Source of the DNA: an uncultured Helicobacteraceae bacterium
GTDB taxonomy: Bacteria; Campylobacterota; Campylobacteria; Campylobacterales; Sulfurimonadaceae
Assembly: GCA_947311765.1 (NCBI GenBank)
Contig: CAMZLS010000045.1
Span: 1 to 50,492 of the forward strand
Direction of reading: 5' to 3'
DNA: 50,492 bases
Shown here: positions 10,087-17,791 of the stretch, one piece after another
How the letters are laid out: every line of letters begins with the position of its first letter
Numbering within the stretch: the first letter of the stretch is position 1
Notes under the pieces: model-generated
Told to the model about the DNA's origin: nothing
Seen by the model: only the letters and a program-made list of their open reading frames with translations
The model's database searches: none
Program-made: the position numbers and the translations under genes

Positions 10087-10845
10087 ATGGCAATTGCGCT
10101 TCGCAAACCTCAAGAAATCGAAAAACTTCGTGCCGCTAACATCATTGTTAGCGGCGCACTCAAACTCCTTGAAGCAAATACAAAAGTTGGTATGAGCTTA
10201 AAAGAACTAGATAGCATGGCTGAAGATTATGTTCGTTCTCATGGAGCTAAACCCTCATTTAAAGGCCTTTACGGTTTTCCAAGTGCAGTGTGTACCTCAC
10301 TCAACAAAGTTATTATCCACGGGATTCCTAGTGATTATAAACTTCAAGAAGGTGATGTTATCGGTTATGATATTGGTACAGAACTCAATGGGTACTTTGG
10401 TGACGCTGCGGTGACTGTTCCTGTTGGAAAAATTACTGTAGAAGATGAAGCCTTGATAGCCTGCGCTAAAGATACGCTCTATTATGCTATTGAAAATATC
10501 AAAGTAGGGATGCGCTTTAAAGAGCTCTCTTACTTAATGGAGCAATTTATCATAAGCCAAGGCTATGTTCCTTTGCATAATTTTTGTGGTCACGGGATAG
10601 GTAAAAAGCCTCACGAAGAACCAGAAATACCAAACTATCTTGATGGAAAAAATCCTAAAGCAGGACCTAAAATCAAAAACGGAATGGTCTTTTGTTTGGA
10701 ACCGATGATATGCCAAAAAGAGACTGAGGCAGTTGTCTTGGAGAATGGTTGGGACGTAGTCAGTTCAGATGGCCTACGCGGGTCACATTATGAACATACA
10801 GTTGCTGTGATAAACGGCAGAGCTGAAATTCTTTCACAAAGTTAG
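10087..10845 (+). CDS. map: Methionine aminopeptidase, type I
   Basis: 252 residues. The five metal ligands of the family are all found: D95 and D106 (GYDIGTELNGYFGDAAV), H169 (HNFCGHGIGKKPHEEPE), E205 (FCLEPMI) and E236 (HYEHTVAV). The enzyme removes the initiator methionine from new proteins. It lies three bases after secY and before infA, an arrangement common in bacterial spc operons. Confidence 0.97.
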   Translation: MAIALRKPQEIEKLRAANIIVSGALKLLEANTKVGMSLKELDSMAEDYVRSHGAKPSFKGLYGFPSAVCTSLNKVIIHGIPSDYKLQEGDVIGYDIGTELNGYFGDAAVTVPVGKITVEDEALIACAKDTLYYAIENIKVGMRFKELSYLMEQFIISQGYVPLHNFCGHGIGKKPHEEPEIPNYLDGKNPKAGPKIKNGMVFCLEPMICQKETEAVVLENGWDVVSSDGLRGSHYEHTVAVINGRAEILSQS

Positions 10846-10854
10846 GAGAAAACA

Positions 10855-11073
10855 ATGTCAAAAGCTGATGTTATTGAAGTTGATGGTAAAATTGTTGAAG
10901 CCCTGCCGAATGCAACATTTCGCGTAGAGCTTGAGAACGGGCATGTGATATTGTGTCACATTGCTGGTAAGATGCGTATGCACTATATTAAAATCTTACC
11001 AGGAGATAAAGTGAAGTTAGAACTCACTCCCTATAGTCTTGATAAGGGTCGTATCACTTACCGCTATAAATAA
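10855..11073 (+). CDS. infA: Translation initiation factor IF-1
   Basis: 72 residues, the standard length, of one OB fold: [20 protein letters not shown] and [20 protein letters not shown]. Ribosome binding site AGGAG precedes the ATG. It is the last gene of the operon here. The genes that commonly follow (rpmJ, rpsM, rpsK, rpsD, rpoA) are absent, and a convergent gene begins its 3' end 67 bases away. Confidence 0.97.
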   Translation: MSKADVIEVDGKIVEALPNATFRVELENGHVILCHIAGKMRMHYIKILPGDKVKLELTPYSLDKGRITYRYK

Positions 11074-11103
11074 ACTTCTAGCAGTGGTATGTATAAAATT
11101 TCT

Positions 11104-11125
11104 TTACATGTAAGCTTACATGTAA
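11104..11125. repeat. TTACATGTAA copies 3 and 4, abutting pair
   Basis: Two exact copies (11104-11113 and 11116-11125) are separated by GC. Together they make one perfect 22-bp palindrome that could fold as a hairpin on either strand. It lies between the ends of infA and the convergent small gene at 11141, where a two-way terminator would be expected, but no run of T follows. Confidence 0.95.
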
Positions 11126-11140
11126 GGAGGTACTTAAGAG

Positions 11141-11281
11141 TTATTCCATCTCTTTATTAAAAAAAACTAAAACACCTGCGCCGATAAGCAAGATAGAAAA
11201 TATAACAATCCACACAAATATATCTGCTCCGCCAACACTTTCGATGAGTGCGCTTATGCCTGTTGCGTTGGATTCATTCAT
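11141..11281 (-). CDS. Small single-pass membrane protein, 46 aa
   Basis: An ATG at 11281 opens 46 codons ending TAA at 11141. The product starts MNESNATGISALIESVGGAD and then has one hydrophobic helix of about 19 residues (IFVWIVIFSILLIGAGVLV), ending FFNKEME. AAAAGG lies 8 bases upstream, inside the end of the preceding gene. The start is four bases after that gene's stop, so it is probably the last gene of the CvfB-like operon. I do not recognise the family. Confidence 0.6.
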   Translation of the reverse strand: MNESNATGISALIESVGGADIFVWIVIFSILLIGAGVLVFFNKEME

Positions 11282-11285
11282 ACGC

Positions 11286-11489
11286 TTAGCCTTTTACTAA
11301 TTTCTTAATCTCTTTAGGAAGATGAGCAAAAGGGATGTTTTGTTGCCCTTTTTTTGCATTTTCACCTAGCTCTTTGACATCAACATTCATAGCTGATGGG
11401 TAAAGTCGTATCAGTTTGTACTCTATTTCATTGACCTTACATGTAATGTTTCTTTCTGAGAGTTCTACGCTCTTTTTTTTCTTTGCCAT
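11286..11489 (-). CDS. Conserved hypothetical protein, 67 aa
   Basis: A small, lysine-rich soluble protein starting MAKKKKSVELSERNITCKVN and ending PFAHLPKEIKKLVKG. No family is recognised. Its ATG shares one base with the stop of the CvfB-like gene (TAATG), so the two are coupled. A copy of TTACATGTAA encodes ITCK at residues 15-18. Confidence 0.7.
   Translation of the reverse strand: MAKKKKSVELSERNITCKVNEIEYKLIRLYPSAMNVDVKELGENAKKGQQNIPFAHLPKEIKKLVKG
11437..11446. repeat. TTACATGTAA copy 5
   Basis: Inside the 67-residue hypothetical gene, read as I-T-C-K on the minus strand. Confidence 0.95.
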
Positions 11490-12328
11490 TATTTTTTAAA
11501 TATTCCTTTCTCATTTACCTCAATCTTACCTGCTTCAATGAGACTTGTTAAAGATCTTTTAAATGCTTTACGGCTGAGTCCAAATATATCTTTAATCGTT
11601 TCAGGGTCGCTCTTGTAGTTATAAGGCAGTATCCCTCTCTTTTCTCTAAGAAGTGCCATGATTTTCTCGCTGTCTGTGCTTTTTCTAGCGCCTCCAATTT
11701 TTTGCAAAGAGACATCTATAGAGCCATCTTTGCGTACCATTTTGATATAGCCGTTTACAAAGTCACCGATATTGAGTGTTTGAAAAACTTCATCTTTATA
11801 AAGAAGTCCTTCGTAGAGATTATCTACTATCACTTTAAACCCCAGGGGTGTTTTGGCGATAACTAGAAGTGATACGGGAGTATTTGAGTTTATCATGGGT
11901 GGCTTTTGTAAGTATTGTGAAATTTTCTCTACACCAATGAGTCGCTCAGATCTATCATCTTTGATAACACGCAAGAAGCGTTTTTCTCCTACTTTCATAG
12001 GGGTTCTTTGACGATTTTTTGGCACAAGCAGATCCTTAGGAAGTCCCCAATCTACAAAAGCACCAAAAGAAGCCGTATCGACAACTTCAAAAAAACCAAA
12101 CTCATCACGCATAGCGACTGGCTTATGTGTTGTAGCGACGAGTCTATCTTCAGAATCTGTATAAACAAAAACTTCTAGCTCTTGGTCTAATTCCATTTCA
12201 TCTGTAACATACTGATTTGGAAGAAGTAAATCACTCTCATCTTCAGCCATCAAGAAAAGTCCAGGAACGACAAACCTATCAATGCGTAGGGTGTTTATTT
12301 CCCCGAGTATTATACTTTCATTAATCAT
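11489..12328 (-). CDS. CvfB-like S1-domain RNA-binding protein
   Basis: 279 residues with the order known for the CvfB/YitL family: S1-like OB domains, one near residues 65-115 (FGFFEVVDTASFGAFVDWGL) and another near 145-215 (VIAKTPLGFKVIVDNLYEGL then GDFVNGYIKMVRKDGSIDVS), and a C-terminal winged helix (ETIKDIFGLSRKAFKRSLTS). CvfB of Staphylococcus binds RNA and affects virulence gene expression; here the role is unknown. First gene of a three-gene minus-strand operon. Confidence 0.85.
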   Translation of the reverse strand: MINESIILGEINTLRIDRFVVPGLFLMAEDESDLLLPNQYVTDEMELDQELEVFVYTDSEDRLVATTHKPVAMRDEFGFFEVVDTASFGAFVDWGLPKDLLVPKNRQRTPMKVGEKRFLRVIKDDRSERLIGVEKISQYLQKPPMINSNTPVSLLVIAKTPLGFKVIVDNLYEGLLYKDEVFQTLNIGDFVNGYIKMVRKDGSIDVSLQKIGGARKSTDSEKIMALLREKRGILPYNYKSDPETIKDIFGLSRKAFKRSLTSLIEAGKIEVNEKGIFKK

Positions 12329-12374
12329 CAGTGCTCTTTTATTTTTAGTAGAGTAAGTATAATGTAAAAGGGGT

Positions 12375-12380
12375 TATAAT
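12375..12380 (+). promoter_or_regulatory. -10 box upstream of the yraN short ORF
   Basis: TATAAT at 12375-12380, 20 bases before the ATG of the short ORF; a second TATAAT is at 12358-12363. No good -35 is visible, as is usual in this phylum. Confidence 0.5.
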
Positions 12381-12399
12381 AAGCAAAAAAAGGTGAGAT

Positions 12400-12441
12400 A
12401 TGCACGAGAATTCGCAAGAGATAGAGATTATTAATCAGTGA
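12400..12441 (+). CDS. 13-codon upstream ORF overlapping yraN start
   Basis: ATG at 12400 has a strong ribosome binding site (AAGGTGAG) and encodes MHENSQEIEIINQ before TGA. That TGA overlaps the yraN GTG start by three bases (GTGA). yraN has no clear site of its own, so its translation probably depends on ribosomes ending this ORF. The peptide has no run of one amino acid as in amino-acid attenuators. Confidence 0.4.
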   Translation: MHENSQEIEIINQ

Positions 12442-12767
12442 GTAGAGCAGTTGGTGATAAGGCGGAGGAGCTTACATGTAAATATCTTTTAGAGAGTGGT
12501 TTTGAGATTATTGAGCGTAATTTTTATAGCCGTTTTGGGGAGATAGATATTATCGCAAAGCGTGGAGATGTTTTGCATTTTATTGAGGTTAAGAGTGGTC
12601 TAGATTTTGAACGCGCGGTACAAAATCTTACACCCACAAAGATAGGACGCATCTTGAAAACAAGTGATATATATCTGAAAAAGCATGCTCTAGTATGTAG
12701 CTATCAGATAGATGCGATTATCGTTGTTGGTGAGAGTTGTGAGCATCTCGAATCTATAACATTGTAA
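12438..12767 (+). CDS. YraN family (UPF0102) putative endonuclease
   Basis: 109 residues from a GTG start. The family core is present: GDKAEE at residues 6-11, then FGEIDIIAKRGDVLHFIEVKS at about 34-54, whose E-D-E-K residues match the PD-(D/E)xK nuclease-like fold. The family often lies near translation genes, and its exact function is unsettled. LTCK at residues 12-15 is encoded by a TTACATGTAA copy and lies at the start of a conserved helix. Confidence 0.88.
   Translation: MSRAVGDKAEELTCKYLLESGFEIIERNFYSRFGEIDIIAKRGDVLHFIEVKSGLDFERAVQNLTPTKIGRILKTSDIYLKKHALVCSYQIDAIIVVGESCEHLESITL
12472..12481. repeat. TTACATGTAA copy 6
   Basis: In yraN, read as L-T-C-K at residues 12-15. Confidence 0.95.
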
Positions 12768-12778
12768 AATATTTATGG

Positions 12779-12784
12779 TATAAT
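12779..12784 (+). promoter_or_regulatory. -10 box 6 bases before the YfiR-like ATG
   Basis: TATAAT is followed by TGCCCT and then ATG. A start site about 7 bases after the box would be the A of ATG itself, and no Shine-Dalgarno precedes the gene, so a leaderless mRNA is likely. Confidence 0.55.
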
Positions 12785-12790
12785 TGCCCT

Positions 12791-13303
12791 ATGTTTAAAT
12801 ATATTTTTTCTCTTTTTCTCTTTGTTGCTACACTCTTGCATGCCTATGAGTCTGAAGATAGATTAAAGGTTGTGATTGCAGGGAAGGTGGCAAAATATAT
12901 TGTATCTCAAGAGAAAACATCAGCCAATTTTATTATTACTGTTTATAAAAATCCTTATGGAAAACTCTTTGAAGAGGTTTATAAAGATAAAAAAATCAAA
13001 TCAAAACCTGTGCTTATTAAATATATTGATACTATCAATGATTTGCAAGAAAGTGATATTTTGTATATTCCAAAAGTGGGTGCGAATGAACTTTTAGATA
13101 TTTTACAAAAGGTAAAAAAACGCGATATCTTAACCATTAGTGATACAAGAGGCTTTGCTAAAAAAGGCGGTATCATACAACTTTATTTTGTATCACAAAA
13201 ATTAAAATTAAAAATCAATCCACACAGGGCAAGTCTTCAAAACATGAAAATTAAACCAACTTTATTGCGTATAGCAACAGTAGTAAAGGATAATGAAGTA
13301 TGA
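12791..13303 (+). CDS. YfiR-like periplasmic protein (DUF4154)
   Basis: 170 residues with a signal peptide (MFKYIFSLFLFVATLLHAYE, cleavage after about residue 18). The mature part has the DUF4154 features: YIDTINDLQESDILYIPK, then DILTISDTRGFAKKGGIIQL and a C-terminal INPHRASLQNMKIKPTLLR. In Pseudomonas YfiR is a periplasmic repressor of a membrane signal protein. Here it heads an operon with a TonB-dependent receptor (ATGA overlap) and a histidine kinase, so a role in passing an envelope signal is inferred. Confidence 0.85.
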   Translation: MFKYIFSLFLFVATLLHAYESEDRLKVVIAGKVAKYIVSQEKTSANFIITVYKNPYGKLFEEVYKDKKIKSKPVLIKYIDTINDLQESDILYIPKVGANELLDILQKVKKRDILTISDTRGFAKKGGIIQLYFVSQKLKLKINPHRASLQNMKIKPTLLRIATVVKDNEV

Positions 13304-15603
13304 AGCTACTGCTTTTAGTTACATTTCTCTTGTCAACAAAGGCGCTTTTTGCAAATCAAGATTTGTATGACAAAGATATAGAAGATATCTTATCCGCAAG
13401 TAGTGAGGTAAAAGCTGATGTGGGCTCTCGTAGTGGTTCTCGAAACTATCTTAAGTCAAATACACCTGTCGATATTATTACGAGCGAACAGATTGAGCGT
13501 TCAGGCTTAAGCTCTTTAGTTGATGTGCTTCGTTATTTTGTTGCAGGTTTTAATGCGCCAGAGACTTCTATAGCTGATGGAAGCGATCATGTTCGCGCTT
13601 ATACGCTACGCGGGATGAGTCCAGATCAACTTCTAGTACTGATTAATGGCAAAAGGCTGCATACATCAGCACTCTTACATGTAAACGGTGTTATAGGAAG
13701 AGGTACTAGTCATGTAGATTTAGATACTATTATTCTAAGTGCTATTGAGAGAGTAGAGATTCTAAGGGATGGAGCGGCGGCACAGTATGGCTCAGATGCT
13801 ATTTCAGGAGTAATAAATATTGTTTTAAAAGGTTTAGGTCATAGGCAGAAAATAAGCATCCATGCAGGAAAGAGAAAAGAGGGCGACGGAACTCTCTTAC
13901 AGACAGATACTTTTTTGAGTATGCCACTTGATTATGATGGATATTTTAACCTCGCCCTTGAGGCAAAAAATCAAGAGCAGACGCAAAGAGCTGGCGAAGA
14001 TAACAGACTTACGCCTCCTAGTGTTCAAGCGCATGTAGGAATACCAGATTCACAAAATTTCAAGGCAATGCTTAATGCAGAAGTGGCACAAATAAGTGAT
14101 ACGGTTTTTTATGCTCAAGGACTTTTTAATTATAGAGACAGCAAGGCAAGTGCATTTTTTAGACCCTCGAATGATAAATCCATGCCAAAATATGAAAATG
14201 GTTTTTTACCAATGATTGAAGCTAAGATATACGATTATTCAGCCTGCGTTGGCATAAAAGGAGAATTTTCTAATGGCACAAGCTGGGATTTTAGCAATAC
14301 GCTAGGAAAAAATAATTTTCATTATTATGTTCATGATAGCATGAATTACTCTATGGCGCAAGAGTCTCCAACATCTTTTGATAATGGAAGTTTAAGTTTT
14401 TTGCAAAACACAGCACTCTTTGACTTGAAAAAAAGTTACAAAAACTTTTCCATAGCAGGTGGGGTAGAGTACCGATATGAGAACTACTCAATAAAAGCAG
14501 GTGATAGTGCCTCTTATTTTAAAACAGGCTCTCAGGGATTTGCTGGCTATGCCTTGGAAAACGAGATAGACGAATCTCGTCAAAGTTATGCATTTTATGT
14601 TGATAATCTTTATGATTTTACAGAAGATTTTCAATTTGAAACGGCTCTTCGCTATGAAAATTACTCTGATTTTGGAGATACCACAAACGGCAAGATAGCG
14701 CTAAAGTATTCTTTAAATAAAAATTTAGTGCTACGCTCTTCAGCTAGCACAGGTTTTAGAGCACCTTCTTTGACACAAAAAGGCTATTCACAAACATCAT
14801 CTTTTGTGAATGCACAAGAAAACTTGAGCACACAGGGAACTTTTAGAGCAGATCATGAGATTGCGACTATGATGGGCGCAAAAGATTTAACATCAGAGAA
14901 GTCAAAACATTTTACACTAGGAGGCTTCTATAAGAGCAGTGAAGATATAGCTATATCTTTTGATTATTTTTATATTGATGTGCAAGATAAAATTGTTTTG
15001 ACACCAGAGTTATCCCCAAGAACACAAGAGCAAAAAGATATTTTTAAAAAATATAATGTAAGCGCAGCAAGGTACTTTACAAATGCGCAAAGCACCAATA
15101 CACAAGGAATTGATATTAAAATTGAGCACAAATATCACCTTTTAAATAAGTCGGAATTAGATATGAGTCTTTGGTATAATTACAATATAAATACAGTGAA
15201 TAAAAGTAGCAACAAGGTAGATTCCGCAGAAAAATTAGAGATTATAACGATGTTGGAAGAGGGACAGCCAAGAGATGCGTTGAGGTTTCTGGCTCATTAT
15301 CTTTACGAAAAAATAAGCGTAACATTGAATATAAGTCGATATGGTGAATATATGCAGGCAAGAGATATGAAAAAGTATAAATTTGATGCTGCATGGCTAA
15401 GTGATTTTGATGTGACATATAAGCTAAATAATGCATTGAAAGTATCTATAGGTGCTATAAATATCTTTGATACTCTCCCAAATAAATGGGATGGTCTCTC
15501 GGGTGATTTTTATGGAGAAAATGGGATAAAACCTTATTCAAGATACTCTCCATTTGGATATAGTGGTGCCTATTATTATCTTAGAGCTTCAGTAGAATTT
15601 TAA
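13300..15603 (+). CDS. TonB-dependent outer-membrane receptor
   Basis: 767 residues: signal peptide (MKLLLLVTFLLSTKALFA), plug domain around residues 40-175 with VLINGKRLHTS and ERVEILRDGAAAQYGSDAIS, then the beta-barrel, ending in a beta-strand with terminal phenylalanine (YYYLRASVEF). Such receptors import siderophores, cobalamin or sugars using TonB energy. The substrate cannot be told. The start overlaps the YfiR-like stop by four bases and a sensor kinase follows two bases after the end. A TTACATGTAA copy encodes LHV in the plug (ALLHVNG). Confidence 0.93.
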   Translation: MKLLLLVTFLLSTKALFANQDLYDKDIEDILSASSEVKADVGSRSGSRNYLKSNTPVDIITSEQIERSGLSSLVDVLRYFVAGFNAPETSIADGSDHVRAYTLRGMSPDQLLVLINGKRLHTSALLHVNGVIGRGTSHVDLDTIILSAIERVEILRDGAAAQYGSDAISGVINIVLKGLGHRQKISIHAGKRKEGDGTLLQTDTFLSMPLDYDGYFNLALEAKNQEQTQRAGEDNRLTPPSVQAHVGIPDSQNFKAMLNAEVAQISDTVFYAQGLFNYRDSKASAFFRPSNDKSMPKYENGFLPMIEAKIYDYSACVGIKGEFSNGTSWDFSNTLGKNNFHYYVHDSMNYSMAQESPTSFDNGSLSFLQNTALFDLKKSYKNFSIAGGVEYRYENYSIKAGDSASYFKTGSQGFAGYALENEIDESRQSYAFYVDNLYDFTEDFQFETALRYENYSDFGDTTNGKIALKYSLNKNLVLRSSASTGFRAPSLTQKGYSQTSSFVNAQENLSTQGTFRADHEIATMMGAKDLTSEKSKHFTLGGFYKSSEDIAISFDYFYIDVQDKIVLTPELSPRTQEQKDIFKKYNVSAARYFTNAQSTNTQGIDIKIEHKYHLLNKSELDMSLWYNYNINTVNKSSNKVDSAEKLEIITMLEEGQPRDALRFLAHYLYEKISVTLNISRYGEYMQARDMKKYKFDAAWLSDFDVTYKLNNALKVSIGAINIFDTLPNKWDGLSGDFYGENGIKPYSRYSPFGYSGAYYYLRASVEF
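13675..13684. repeat. TTACATGTAA copy 7
   Basis: In the plug domain of the TonB-dependent receptor, read as L-H-V at residues 126-128. Confidence 0.95.
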
Positions 15604-15605
15604 TA

Positions 15606-17117
15606 ATGAATTTTCTTTCAAAGATAAAAGCTTCTTATGTATTTAATATATTTGCCGTTGCCCTTGTGGGAATGAGTTTTGTCTTGTATTTTTATTTTTC
15701 TGCAACGAAAGAGAAAATTTTTTTAGTAAACCAAAAAACAAATATACAATATGTTGCGAGTATAGCAGATAACTTAGTAGCTGACATTACTAGAATAGTT
15801 GAGGAAGATTTAGCTGAGGCACTTCAAGAAGATGAAATTATAAAATCTTATATTGAATCAGATCTGAAACTTTTTGTTACAACAAAATATCAGTATATAT
15901 ATATTCTTGCTAAAGAGAAAAATATTCATGGTGGATTTGAAATTTTAGTAGATAGTAGTAAAACTTTAGAAGAGAAAAATAGTCTTTATGCCCTATATAA
16001 TGTCTTTAATAAAGAGAACTTCACTCAAGTGTATGATTCCAAAAGCAGTGTATACCTGCAAGATAAAAACAAGAGAGCAAGCTATCTAAAGCCCATTATT
16101 GTCGCAGATAAAGTAGTTGCTATAATTGTTATTGAATTTACCTTAGAAGAGCAAAAAAACATATCATTGGAGTTGCAAAACTTAGAAGATGCGTTTGAGT
16201 TGGTTATTAGCTTTTTTGTTGTTATATTTATCTTTATGCTTTGGTTTTCTAGTGTTGATTCTAGAAGAGAAAAAGAGAAAAAAGCAGTGTTTGAAAAACT
16301 AAAGACATCTAATAAAAAACTTAAAATACAGAGTGAAAAGGTTATTGAATTAAATAATTCTCTTGAAAATAGAGTGAAGCATGAAGTAGAAAAAAATAGA
16401 GAAAAAGATGTACAAATGATACAGCAATCAAGGCTTGCACAGATGGGTGAAATGATATCAATGATTGCACATCAATGGAGGCAGCCTCTCTCAGCTATTA
16501 GTGCAACAAGCTCGGCAATAGTCCTTAAGGCAGAAATTAATACTCTCGAAAAAGAAAACGCAATAGAACTAGCACAAAAAATAACTGAATATTCTCAGCA
16601 TTTAAGCATGACTATTGATGACTTTAGAGAATTTTTTAAATCAAATAAGAAAATAACACAGACAAGCTATACGCAACTCGTTGAGTCAGTTTTAGGGATA
16701 GTTGAAACTTCTTTAGAGACAAAAAATATTAAACTGATTTTACAATTAGAGCTAGAAGATAAATTTGAAACATATTCTAATGAAATAAAACAGGTTATTC
16801 TAAATCTAATTAAAAATGCAGAAGATGTTTTGATGGAAAAAAAGAGTGAAAATCCAACTATAAAAATCAGAAGCTATAAAGAGAATAATGCTTTTATTTT
16901 GCGTATCAGCGATAATGGTGGCGGTATTGCAGAAGATATTATAGACAAAATTTTTGATCCTTATTTTTCCACAAAGATGAAGAAAAATGGAACAGGTTTG
17001 GGATTATATATGTCAAAAACAATTGCGCAAAAACATTGTGGAGGAAAACTTTTAGTACATAATGATAGCGAAGGAGCGGTATTTACAATTGCATTGGATC
17101 GTAAAATTCAGGTCTGA
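15606..17117 (+). CDS. Membrane sensor histidine kinase
   Basis: 503 residues. TM1 is near 12-31, a periplasmic sensor region near 35-195, TM2 near 197-214, then a charged coiled coil (220-270). The H-box has H289 in MIAHQWRQPLSAIS. The ATPase domain has the N-box with N404 (VILNLIKNAEDVL), the G1 box DNGGG at 436-440, FDPYFSTK and GTGLGLYMS. No response regulator is adjacent. Third gene of the YfiR/TonB operon, so it probably reads the state of the receptor or periplasm. The 3' end overlaps nrdG by ten bases, tail to tail. Confidence 0.93.
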   Translation: MNFLSKIKASYVFNIFAVALVGMSFVLYFYFSATKEKIFLVNQKTNIQYVASIADNLVADITRIVEEDLAEALQEDEIIKSYIESDLKLFVTTKYQYIYILAKEKNIHGGFEILVDSSKTLEEKNSLYALYNVFNKENFTQVYDSKSSVYLQDKNKRASYLKPIIVADKVVAIIVIEFTLEEQKNISLELQNLEDAFELVISFFVVIFIFMLWFSSVDSRREKEKKAVFEKLKTSNKKLKIQSEKVIELNNSLENRVKHEVEKNREKDVQMIQQSRLAQMGEMISMIAHQWRQPLSAISATSSAIVLKAEINTLEKENAIELAQKITEYSQHLSMTIDDFREFFKSNKKITQTSYTQLVESVLGIVETSLETKNIKLILQLELEDKFETYSNEIKQVILNLIKNAEDVLMEKKSENPTIKIRSYKENNAFILRISDNGGGIAEDIIDKIFDPYFSTKMKKNGTGLGLYMSKTIAQKHCGGKLLVHNDSEGAVFTIALDRKIQV

Positions 17118-17791
17118 CGCACGCTTACATGTAAGGCTTTTGAGAGTTTGTCAGTAGCGAAACCCATAAGGGGTTTTGGTAGATCGTCAATAGTCTTTAC
17201 CCCAGTTTTAAATTCTTGTATATAATAAGTGCCCGCATACTCTCTTTGTGCAAGATCGTCGATAATTAGATTAATATCATCAACATCTAATAGGTCAGTG
17301 TGAAGGGTTGTTCTTACTTCAAAATCACTATTGCTCGTAAGTAAAAGATCTAGGGTGTTTTGAAAATGCTCAAACTTTCTATTTTTGGTGATTGTGTAAA
17401 ATTTACTGCGAGGTGCTTTATAATCTAAGGCTATAAAATCAACAAGATTTGCTTCGAGCAGATCTTTTATGACTTTGGTATTGATTCCATTGGTGTCAAG
17501 TTTTATTTTGTAGCCAAGGGCTTTAATGGATTTGCAAAATTCTTGAAGCCCATGATATTCTGTCGCTTCGCCACCGCTAAGAACAACACCCTCCAATAAA
17601 CCTTGGCGACATTTTAAAAAATTGAGCGTCTCTTCTATGCTCTTTTTCCCTTTTGAAAAAACTATTTCAGGGTTATAGCAGTATTGGCACTGCATATTGC
17701 ACCCAGCGAACCAGATGATTGCACTAGGATACCGTGGATAATCTAGTAAGCTAAAGGGTGTTATATCATAAACAGGAGAGAGGTTATGCAC
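17108..17791 (-). CDS. nrdG: Anaerobic ribonucleotide reductase activating protein (radical SAM)
   Basis: 227 residues from a GTG start that overlaps the preceding small ORF by 8 bases. The radical SAM cluster is C31-x3-C35-x2-C38 (AGCNMQCQYCYN), followed by the SAM-binding VVLSGGEAT. NrdG-type enzymes make the glycyl radical on class III ribonucleotide reductase. This length and N-terminus (DITPFSLLDYPRYPSAIIWF) fit the NrdG2-like subgroup. TTACATGTAA encodes LHV close to the C-terminus. Confidence 0.92.
   Translation of the reverse strand: MHNLSPVYDITPFSLLDYPRYPSAIIWFAGCNMQCQYCYNPEIVFSKGKKSIEETLNFLKCRQGLLEGVVLSGGEATEYHGLQEFCKSIKALGYKIKLDTNGINTKVIKDLLEANLVDFIALDYKAPRSKFYTITKNRKFEHFQNTLDLLLTSNSDFEVRTTLHTDLLDVDDINLIIDDLAQREYAGTYYIQEFKTGVKTIDDLPKPLMGFATDKLSKALHVSVRQT
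17125..17134. repeat. TTACATGTAA copy 8
   Basis: Read as L-H-V in the C-terminal tail of nrdG (KALHVSVRQT), C/G flanked. Confidence 0.95.
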
